Positions 1 through 64,000 of a stretch of DNA of 64,000 bases are shown here, one piece after another. Within the stretch, counting starts at the first letter, position 1. Each line of letters starts with the position of its first letter. Source of the DNA: Prochilodus magdalenae (taxonomy: Eukaryota > Chordata > Actinopteri > Characiformes > Prochilodontidae); assembly GCA_024036415.1 (NCBI GenBank), contig JAMWET010003121.1, positions 62,001 through 126,000 of the forward strand. Reading direction: 5' to 3'. Below the pieces are notes generated by a model. The model was not told the DNA's origin, made no database searches, and saw only the letters and a list, made by a program, of their open reading frames with translations. The translations under genes were made by a program, and so were the position numbers.

Positions 1-1911
1 AGATATTTGAAAGGGCTCCGAGTTCAAACGACCATGGCAGGCGTCTGGCAGATGCTGCATCTGAGCATGGGGAGTTGATTGCATGCACACACTGCAGGAT
101 AGGGTCTCTTTGATGAGCTGGGCTTAGAGGTCGATGGGAAGGGTGCCTCATCCTCTGATTTGCTTGAGGGCAGGGCATGCTGCCAGGGATGCAGTGTATG
201 CTGATGTGAGAGTTATTAAATGTGTATGCCACATAACTCAGGTAGCACATACATATATATATACGGATATATATACACACATCTTTATATACATATTTAT
301 ATATATATAGTGGATTAGCCCCACCTACACACATTCATTTTAAACTGTGCACACAATTTAGAAAAGCCCATTAGACAAGAAGTAATTGTGTTACAGTCAA
401 AATGCTTGAGACATGAACAACGTTACTCAGAGTGGTATGATTAGACTTTGTTCTAAAGAAACCAAACATCTGAAGCTTTTCATGTCCTCACAGAGAGTTA
501 CTACATAAAATGATTAAATATATACAGCCTGATATCTGATATATTGTTTTATGACACTTCTAGGTTAAAAATGCATTTCAATTTATTTAATTCATCCATT
601 GATTATTTAAATCCCTTATTGTGGGTGGCTACATGTGAGACAAAAGAAGAAAGTGAGACAAAAGAAAAGTTTTTACCATTGACATTCCACATAGATGCTC
701 ATGTGCGTTCACTGTGGGTTTTGTATAGTAAATAAAATTCCTTATTTGTGCTGTAGACAAGGTGACACCTGGTTCCTACATGACCACTTCACATCACACC
801 ACTCTGAATAAGACATTTTTAATAAAGGGGCGCTTTATTAAAAATATACAGTTTCAGCAGATAAAAATCACACACTTGAAAATTCTGAAAGGTGGTCCCT
901 TTAAACTGTAGGACAGGATGAAGGTGGGCTTAAAAAGGGCAACACTGCTTATTTGTAACCTAATGAGACCTGGCAAGAACACTCCATCACTTTAAACTTG
1001 GTTGAGGGCAGCTGTAATTGTGTTTGCTGCATTTCTGAGAAAGCAGGACTGATTAATGAGTGAAAATGGCCACTATTCTCTCGTTTCACCAGGCTTGTTT
1101 ACCTCCATTGTCTGTTGGTCAGGCTTTATTGAGTTACACGGCTGCCTGGACCTGGTTTGTGGTCTGATTGATTTGTGCTGAGGTGGATGGATAGAGGCAC
1201 TATGTCCAAGCTCGAAAGTGGAGGAGGAGAATACTGGAAATCCAAAGGCCAATTAGATTTGTTTGAGGGAGGCCATTAGCTTTGCTCTATGTAATTTGCC
1301 AGCCATTCGTTTAACCTTTGTAAAATAGTGGCTCCTGAATCAATATTTATTTAAATGCATCTTTTAAGCAAAGTTGTAAGCAAAGAGTAGTCATAAAATG
1401 GAGATACTACACATTAAAGAAAATGTGTTCTTGTTTATTTTTTACTTGAAATGAAGAAACATTATATATTATAAACATATTGTAAGCCCTCTAGATTTAA
1501 CATCATCATACTTCCAACTTCTGTTAATACGGAAGCTAAGGAAGGTACACGTGCATGCATACACACACTCACACATATTAGGAAGACTCCTGCATCTGTT
1601 GGTACCACGTCCTGCTGTTTTGACACCTCAGTGTTCAGTGTTAGTGTTTCAGAATGGCTGCCTCACTTCCCTTATGCATGATCATGACACTTACATGCGA
1701 ACATAAAACCTCTATGAAGGATATACAGTTAGCCTGGATTTGTTAGCATATGTTTGCTGTTGCCAAAACCCACATACTGTAGTACAGTTCAGTTCAAAAA
1801 TACAAAAGCAGAGCTGCTAAACAGAACTACATTTGGAGTCAGTATGCTGGTTTGAGCGGAGGATGGATGTCTGCTGGTTTCACCAAAGCTCCTATAGGAC
1901 TGCTCTGCGCA
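1..1911. other. unc79 3' UTR and downstream flank
   Basis: No coding region recognised. The stretch is AT-rich, with a TA/CA-rich patch near 241-310. The proximal part is presumably unc79 3' UTR. In human the neighbouring gene here is PRIMA1, but I saw no PRIMA1-like exon. Confidence 0.5.
1434..1439 (-). terminator. unc79: candidate polyadenylation signal for unc79
   Basis: AATAAA on the minus strand, about 470 nt past the stop codon. Others lie at 1346-1351, 1125-1130 and 834-839, so the true 3' end of the transcript is undecided. Confidence 0.3.
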
Positions 1912-56844
<54,933 letters not shown>

Positions 56845-57430
56845 CTCGAAAACTGGCCGCACAAAAGCCCACCACGGTGTTCGTTAACCCTGCGGTGTCT
56901 ACACTGTTTTCCCCCTCAGTGTTAGAAAAAGTGAACAGCCCCCTCCTGCCCCCTCCACCTCCACCAGCTTGAGTTCAGGTTGTACCACTGTCGCCACATC
57001 AGCTGTTCTCTCACATCGTTTCGAGCCTCGTCCTCACACACTCCGTCCATATCTCACTGCAGTCCTTTTAAACGAGCCTAAAATATTCATCTCACAAACC
57101 TTCTGCGGGAAAATATCCCCCCCAGACGGAGGTGGGCTGATCTCCCCTGCTCACCTTTACAGCGAATGGACTGTTCCGTGTCGAACAGTTGCCATTCATG
57201 ATATTAATTTCTGACGAGCGCAACGTTATTAGGAGCTGAGATTTACTAATCCGCCTCCAGGCTCTCTCTGAAAATGATCTGACGCTCTGGTTGTTTCTTT
57301 TACAGTGAACTGCGAGCTGTACGAGCTGGATGTGCAACAGTTGGTTTTTAGGACGGGATTTCACCGATTTACTGTATACGTAAAACATGATGTTGACTCC
57401 TCAGCTGAAAAAGCCAGCGCAGCCCAGCCA
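56845..57430 (-). promoter_or_regulatory. unc79: presumptive unc79 5' UTR and promoter region
   Basis: This sequence directly upstream of the start codon has more CpG than the surrounding introns, for example near 56790-56815 and 57050-57260. No clear TATA box was found at a set distance, and the transcription start is not visible. The call rests on position and composition only. Confidence 0.4.
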
Positions 57431-57434
57431 GGTT

Positions 57435-59240
57435 TTGGTACTGATGGTCTGGTGCTGGTGGGTGTTGGTATAGTGACGCTCTGGTGCTGGTTTATGTTGG
57501 CATAGTGACGCTCTGGTGCTGGTTTAAAATGATATACTGACTGTCTCAGGTTGGTTTAAGCTGGTATACTCATGGTCTGGTTTAAAATGGTCATCTGGTG
57601 CTGGTTTAAGACGGCTTACTGATGGTCTGGTTTAGGATGGTCTACTAAAGGTCTAGTGCTGGTTTAAGATGGTATACTCATGGTCTAGTCCTGGTTTAGG
57701 CTGGTATGTTGATGGTGTTGTTTAAGCTGGTATACTGACGCTCTGGTTTAAGATGGTATACTGACGCTCTGGTTTAGGATGGTATACTGACGCTCTGGTT
57801 TAAGATGGTGTACTGACGCTCTGGTTTAAGATGGTATACTGACGCTCTGGTTTAAGATGGTGTACTGACGCTCTGGTTTAAGATGGTATACTGACGCTCT
57901 GGTTTAAGATGGTATACTGACGCTCTGGTTTAAGATGGTGTACTGACGCTCTGGTTTAAGATGGTATACTGACGCTCTGGTTTAAGATGGTGTACTGACG
58001 CTCTGGTTTAAGATGGTATACTGACGCTCTGGTTTAGGATGGTATACTGATGCTCTGGTTTAAGATGGTGTACTGACGCTCTGGTTTAAGATGGTGTACT
58101 GACGCTCTGGTTTAAGATGGTATACTGACGCTCTGGTTTAGGCTGGTATACTGACGCTCTGGTTTAAGATGGTGTACTGACGCTCTGGTTTAAGATGGTA
58201 TACTGACGCTCTGGTTTAAGATGGTATACTGACGCTCTGGTTTAAGATGGTATACTGACGCTCTGGTTTAAGATGGTGTACTGACGCTCTGGTTTAAGAT
58301 GGTATACTGACGCTCTGGTTTAGGCTGGTATACTGACGCTCTGGTTTAAGATGGTGTACTGACGCTCTGGTTTAAGATGGTATACTGACGCTCTGGTTTA
58401 AGATGGTATACTGACGCTCTGGTTTAAGATGGTATACTGACGCTCTGGTTTAAGATGGTGTACTGACGCTCTGGTTTAAGATGGTATACTGACGCTCTGG
58501 TTTAAGATGGTGTACTGACGCTCTGGTTTAAGATGGTATACTGACGCTCTGGTTTAAGATGGTATACTGACGCTCTGGTTTAAGATGGTATACTGACGCT
58601 CTGGTTTAAGATGGTGTACTGACGCTCTGGTTTAAGATGGTATACTGAAGGTCTGGTATTGTTTTAAGCTGGTATATTCATAGTCTATCGTGGGTTTAGG
58701 CTGGTATACCAAGTCTGATGCTGGTTTGAGCTGGTATCCTGATGCTCTGGTGCTGGTTTGAGCTGGTATCCCGATGCTTTGGTGCTGGTATAAGGTGATA
58801 TACTGATGGTCTGGTGCTGGTTTAAGGTGATATACTGATGGTCTGGTGCTGGAATAAGGTGGTATACTGATGGTCTGGTGCTGGTATAAGGTGATATACT
58901 GATGGTCTGGTGCTGGTTTAAGGTGCTATACTGATGGTCTGGTGCTGGTATAAGGTGGTATACTGATGGTCTGGTGCTGGTATAAGGTGGTATACTGATG
59001 GTCTGGTTTAAGATGGTATTCTGATGGTCTGGTTTAAACTAGTATAATGATGACATGGTGCTGGTTTAGGATGGTATGTTGATGGTGTGGTGCTGCTGTA
59101 AGATGTGATACTAAAGGTCTGGTGCTGATTTAAACTGGTATACTGATGGTCTGGTTTAGACTGGTATACTGAAGGACTGGTGCTAGTTTAAACTGGGATG
59201 TTGAGTGTCTGGTGCTGGTTTAAACTGGTATACTGGTATA
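57435..59240. repeat. 26-bp minisatellite (VNTR) with higher-order structure
   Basis: A tandem array of TTTAAGATGG...CTCTGG units. The core 57721-58656 is exactly 936 bp, or 36 units of 26 bp without length change. Divergent, length-variable units flank it on both sides (57435-57720 and 58657-59240, often with the longer GGTCTGGTGCTGG end). Units differ mainly by TATA versus TGTA at the middle. Two units (17 and 24) carry GGCTGG and lie 182 bp apart, which is seven units, showing block duplication. It sits about 0.6 kb upstream of the unc79 start codon. Confidence 0.97.
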
Positions 59241-60555
59241 ATGGCTGCCCTGTATTGTGCCTCATTTAAAAAAAGCAGACTTGTGTGAGACACACTTTTT
59301 ACCTACAGTGTTCTGACAGCAGTGACATGTTGTGCTGTGGATGCTCATATACTACAGTAATAACTTTACAGGAAAACGTCAAGGCATACTTTACTTTTCA
59401 CACAGGCCAATGTAACCAGATTTCGGGTCATTTCAGGTGTTGTTTTGGAGAATCTATCACTACATTTACACACAATTTCAAAGGTAACAGGTACACTTTT
59501 AAAAGAAAATAAAAATGACAAAAATGAAAAGGTTTTGTTCCAAAAGCAGCGATATGCTGACCAGCACATTAGCTCCCACTGCTACTGCCAGAATACAAGT
59601 ATCCAAAACACAGCATATGCTGCTTTTTCTAGCAAGTTCTTCAAAGCTTTTCAGATACTTCTGTACTGTTGCAACTGTTCTGTGGAATGAAAATTAAGAA
59701 TACAAGGTCTTAATCTGAATATTCTACATAGAACCATTTGCCTCCCTAAACAGGTATTTGCATGGTGAAATGGTTCTTTAGAACCATTCATAGAACCTTT
59801 TTGAAAAATCTAGCACCACAATGGTTATTGTCATGATGAACCATTAAAATAAAATCCTATGTAAAAACATATTCTCCATTAACTCAATCAGTTTAAACAA
59901 GAAACAGTCTAATTAGAAGTCTAAGCTTTATTAAATAACCCTTGAAGGTCCATATTTATAGGAGTATGTAGTATAACTTGCTTTAATAATAGTTCAGCTA
60001 AGCTAAGCTTAAAACTTTCTTAGTGGCTTGCTGACTAGGCTTACCAGCTAGCCCCAGCCTGTAACAGTCTACCAAATGAGTGAATGAAGAAGATGCATGC
60101 CTGCTCTCTGCAAGAGAACATGTTACATCATCCTAGATATTGCCCATATAAACAGGCTATTTTACTTACCATGCCTTTAAGTCCAGGATATAAAAAGCTT
60201 CAGTGTTCATGAGTGAACTGTAGGTCGTAGTCTATTTGTTTGATATGTTTCCTCAGTTATTGCAAAAACAATGATTTCATAATGCACTATTGCAGCTTAT
60301 TCCCTATTGCTTATAATCAGATTATATATTTATTTTCTTTTGCATTGTTTCATTTGCCGCATTTTTTTTGTTTAATTATTGCAATTAAACTGTTTATTAC
60401 CACATGATGTTTTAGGTAGAAGTGACCAGCATTTCTAACAGCTTAGGTTGAAATATAGGACGAATGTGTTTGTCCTTTAAATGAGTTCCATTTACTAGAG
60501 GTTCATAGGTCAATACCACACATTACCAACACACTGAGACTTCACAGTTCCATCA
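59241..60555. other. intergenic, between minisatellite and cox8-like gene
   Basis: AT-rich sequence with no coding segment or array recognised. Confidence 0.7.
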
Positions 60556-60561
60556 TTTATT
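60556..60561 (-). terminator. polyadenylation signal of the cox8-like gene
   Basis: AATAAA on the minus strand, 71 nt past the stop codon, a normal spacing for a short mitochondrial-protein gene. Confidence 0.6.
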
Positions 60562-60631
60562 TCAGTGAACAGTAAAGCGATGTTGTATGACAGGATATAG
60601 CAGAAGCCTGCAAAGCAGATTGGCTAAGAGG

Positions 60632-60739
60632 TCAGACATCTGGAGGTGGTCTTTGCCGGTAAACTGGGATATGGTGCATGATCCAACCCGCCGGGACCAG
60701 GAGAGCCAGTGCGAAGACAGATAAGGTAAACACCGTTTG
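60632..60739 (-). CDS. cox8-like coding exon 2
   Basis: 108 nt, residues 39-73 plus TGA. It carries the transmembrane helix and a proline-rich tail ending PPPDV. Confidence 0.9.
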   Translation of the reverse strand, partial: QTVFTLSVFALALLVPAGWIMHHIPVYRQRPPPDV

Positions 60740-62021
60740 CTGTAGGGAAATAAAGGAGACATAAAAGAAATGTAAAGCTTATCCCAGGAAACTGGATGGA
60801 CAGCTAAATCCCCAGAGCTGAAACAGTACTCCCAGTGTTCATTATCGTCCCGTTCCTGCAGGTGTTAATTTGACATAGTGGGTAGTAATTCAACACCAGA
60901 CACAAGTAGACATATTTCAGAATCGGTTGAATAATCTTGTAATCAGGTTTTCATGTTAGGAAATGTTACATGTTTTAACATAATGGTTTAACATAATGGT
61001 TAATGCATTCTTTAAGCAGTGAACAGTGAACTAAATAAAGCTCTACACTTAAGGGGTATTCCATCAATATAATTTACTCATTCATATGTATATAAGCCAG
61101 TCAGGTTTGATGTGAAATCCTCTTGTTAAGAGAAACATACCTAATCAGCAATGTTCACAGTGGTGGTGATAGGAACCAGATGTCCCAAAAGCTTAATATC
61201 TCAAAAAGCCTCATCACATAAAGTTATTATATAAAGTGGTTTCATTATCAATATTACATATAACACCCCTTCATGATGACTGTTCTTTTTGCTCTGACCG
61301 CAGGTTCCCACCAACTTATCTTTATATTTTACCACTGTCAGAGAAAATGAAGGTGCTACAACCAAATGACTAACACCAAGTGCTGCATTCCTCTCAGAAT
61401 CTCCAAATTATTGGGTGGTACCACCAGCAATAAACAACAGACCTAAATGTGAGGAAACGAGCACTCAATGCTGATTTTAGAGAAGCACTGCAGATTACAC
61501 TAGTAATATAATGCACTGAATACACCTGATTAACATGTGTACATAATCTCCACATGAATAACATACATATCACATCACACAGTTAAATTACATAACACAG
61601 TTACTGCCAAAAGAGAGAGGAAACTGAAGGACAGCATATAGCATAAAATATCCTACATTAATGGTGGAAATGTGTGCTTATAAATGTATTGGATCACCTT
61701 TATCAGTTTATGACTGGTCTGGAAGTGCTTATCTTGATCCAGAAAACTGGATTAGGAATTAGGAATGGATCAATACCAATTCTAGTTAGCTAGGTCAGAG
61801 GTGTTGAGTTTGAAGACAGGATCAATTCAGTTCCTAATGTACACAATACAAGTGGAATCTACTGCACATTACCTACTATAACCATAATGCCAAATATGAA
61901 TACTCACAGCAGGTCCAATCTTGTCCTTAGCTGGTTTGCAGTGTATATTCGATTTGTGATCTTGCCGGGCCAGCTTCACTCGTGCCAGACCCCTGATGCA
62001 TCCTCTCAGGCCAAAAAGCAT
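60632..62021 (-). CDS. cytochrome c oxidase subunit 8 (COX8 family), 2 exons
   Basis: A complete 73-aa precursor. Exon 1 (61908-62021) reads MLFGLRGCIRGLARVKLARQ, a basic, Arg-rich mitochondrial presequence, and then CKPAKDKIGPA. Exon 2 (60632-60739) reads QTVFTLSVFALALLVPAGWI followed by MHHIPVYRQRP and a stop. The single hydrophobic helix ending in LLVPAGW is the COX8 hallmark, and the length fits (about 70 aa). COX8 is a small inner-membrane subunit of respiratory complex IV. The phase-0 intron has donor GTGAGT and acceptor CCCTACAG. An in-frame stop precedes the start. It lies 3.8 kb upstream of unc79 on the same strand, as human COX8C is beside UNC79. The KPAK motif recalls the COX8B/heart type, so the isoform name is left open. 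Confidence 0.9.
60740..61907 (-). other. cox8-like intron 1
   Basis: A 1168-bp phase-0 intron without recognisable repeats. Confidence 0.85.
61908..62021 (-). CDS. cox8-like coding exon 1
   Basis: 114 nt, residues 1-38: presequence and the start of the mature chain. It ends GCT before donor GTGAGT at 61907. Confidence 0.9.
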
Positions 62022-64000
62022 TTTTAATTAAACTGTTAATATACTTTCTCATTCGGTAAGAGCCAAATAAAGTATACCATGTACATGTGTGTGCACCATA
62101 AGGATGATTTCAAATGGTATGTCCTGTTATGACTGTACAGCAGAATTTATCCTACCAACAGGGAGGACCCCTGGGCCATGCTAATGACCCAAAACTATCC
62201 ACTGCATTCACAGTCCCAAGAGAATAGCTACAATTAGATGTTCTCAAATTCTTGTCTTTCACTTTGGTTTTTAACATGGAGAGCGACAACACAGGAGTCT
62301 CCCAGTGTGGGCCAAATGTTCAAGAAAGGGTTTTTAACTTTTAACCCCTTATATGCCAAAGATCCTGACGGGTTAGGCTTCTGTTACTATCTGCAGAAAG
62401 AAAGACAGAAAGAAAGAAAGAAGGAAATGTCTTGTTACCTGTTTTCTAAGCAGTTTCTAAAAAATAAGCCATAGAATAATAAGGGTAATATAAGTAATAG
62501 AAGGAAGTGAATATGCTCATTAATGGAAATCTGATATACATTCTTCAAGCAAAACTTTATACATACAAAACATCCATAAATATCCGTAAATATAGCATAT
62601 TGTTCATTTTAAAGGAAAAGACATAACATACATTAAAAGCTTAATCAATGGGTAGAAATGCTTTTCAGCTGAGAGATCAAACAGTTTCAGTGTAAATTAG
62701 CCAAACACTAGGTTTAGTCTGAGCCTGGAAAGCACCACAACATGATCCAGCAAGTAGCGACAAACAGCTGTGTTTGGTGTCCCTCAAGAGGAAGCGAGAG
62801 GTCAGAGGAGTCACCACAGCAGATGTCCTCTTTTAAAGAGCATACGCACTGCCTGGATACTGCAAACACATATGTAATAACTCTGTATGCAGTTAGATAT
62901 CATGTAGCAGCGTTCAGTCTGAACAGTCTGGACTCCAAACTGATTCTGTTTTTAATGCTGAATTCTCAGTATTTTAGACCCATTTCAGAGCCATTTCAAG
63001 CATCCCAGAGAAAGATTTCCCACCTTCACATACACCACGTGTTCTGGTCTTACTAAATCTTAGTATAGCACTCAAGATTCAGATCCGTCAACCTGAAAGC
63101 TGGGTAGACCTCTCAGAGAATTCATTTATCTAAACGGGTTCATTTGGAGTTCCACAGAGTCCTCTTTTTTTTTGGACCATGGTTCTTTTCACCATACATG
63201 CTACCTCTAGAAAATATGATCCGGAAACCTGAGATTAAAATTAATTCATCTCCTAATTGTACACTGTAATAGAGATATAATGAATGAATGAATGAATGGA
63301 TTAGTTTTACTTGAGTGTATTATATTTTCTTCTTATGTTTCTCTTTTCCCTTTGTGTGTTTCTGCTTGATTTTTGGTACCATGTCCCCGTAAAGCATGAC
63401 AAAGTGTATTAGATGGTCTCTGCTATCTTTGCTATGGTATCTGTTTCCAACCCCCATAAACAAACAAACAAACAAATAAATAAATAAAATTCCCATTCCC
63501 TTGAACGCTCCCAGGTGAAATGCATGAGACTGCAGCCTACAGTCGCCCTCATGTGTGTGATTGCAGTATTGCACCTAGATTCTATTGGTTTTCTGTTGTT
63601 CTTGTTCTTTGTGCCTTCATTTGATTAAATCTGGAGGAGCTCTAAATGTAGAACACAAATACCCTACACACATATTTTGATTGTAAGAGGATAAACTAAT
63701 ATTTTACTATGTAAATATGCCCACAGAATGCAATGTAAGTTTACGTTCAGAAAAAGAACAGAACTACAATGCAATATATAATTAAATGTAAGCATAGCAC
63801 ACAGTGATTGTCTTTTACATTGTGTGAACATTTACTGATGAATTAAGCAAAATAAATGATCCAAAATAATGTAGAAAAAAGCAGTTGCTTTTCAAGATCT
63901 TCAGTCATCATCGTGTTAACTCTTCCTTTCTTTGGCTACCCATCCTTATATGATCTTAGTTGGTGCATCATAGACAAGAGATTAGAAAGCACTGTTTGAT
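62022..64000. other. flank upstream of the cox8-like gene
   Basis: No gene supported. It holds an AAAG/GAAA patch near 62396-62425, a GAAT array at 63278-63298, and an AAAC/AAAT array at 63458-63488, plus a weak MITE fragment. The cox8-like promoter should lie just right of 62021 but shows no clear motif. Confidence 0.6.
63770..63900. mobile_element. MITE-like element, partial copy
   Basis: The interior resembles the family (ACATTGTGTGAACATTTACTG, with changes; ATGATCCAAAATAATGTAG). Termini were not found. Confidence 0.5.

Noticed and set aside
1..1911. PRIMA1, expected downstream of UNC79 from human synteny
   Set aside because: No exon resembling it was recognised; it may lie outside the window.
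57435..59240. Regular direct repeats that could suggest a CRISPR array
   Set aside because: The units are head-to-tail without unique spacers, in a vertebrate genome; it is a minisatellite.
62742..63056. 104-aa plus-strand open frame
   Set aside because: It has no recognisable domain, conserved motif or splice context.

Overview
The window is vertebrate nuclear DNA, most likely from a ray-finned fish. It has many short exons bounded by GT/AG, AT-rich introns, long 2-4 bp microsatellites and numerous decayed Tc1/mariner and hAT-type transposons, which is typical of teleosts. I cannot name the species.

The main content is one complete gene on the minus strand, unc79. It encodes the large HEAT/ARM-type subunit of the NALCN sodium-leak channel complex. 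I could follow the reading frame through 50 coding exons, from the start codon at 56844 down to the stop at 1912. Every splice phase closes and the sum is 7998 nt, or 2665 residues; the human protein is about 2635. The N-terminus reads MSTKAEQ and the C-terminus ends SQFYPM, as expected for vertebrate UNC79. Exon 32 (1.26 kb) encodes the low-complexity, acidic and phosphosite-rich middle of the protein. The other exons are 22-314 bp and include 22, 29, 39, 41 and 42 bp pieces.

Right of the unc79 start (56845-57430) is a GC-richer presumptive promoter and 5' UTR region. Next comes a 1.8 kb minisatellite (57435-59240) whose core is exactly 36 units of 26 bp. A second complete gene follows on the same strand: a two-exon cytochrome c oxidase subunit 8 gene (60632-62021, 73 aa) with a polyadenylation signal 71 bp past the stop. 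In human, COX8C also lies next to the 5' part of UNC79, so the pair looks like conserved synteny. The segment from 62022 to 64000 shows no gene I can support.

Left of the stop codon (1-1911) is the unc79 3' UTR and downstream flank. I recognised no second gene there.

The introns hold most of the variable sequence. I see Tc1/mariner copies or fragments at 8717, 16306, 21908, 25427, 27757, 35364, 42653, 49406 and 50759. A hAT-type element with an 8-bp target duplication (23220-24320) sits inside an older small element. A dispersed small element of about 250 bp has termini ATATCGTCGCTGTCC. There is a three-part tetranucleotide array (5441-5657), a polypurine tract (55835-56270), and two segmental duplications; one of these copies the 3' end and donor site of exon 13 exactly 400 bp into the neighbouring intron.
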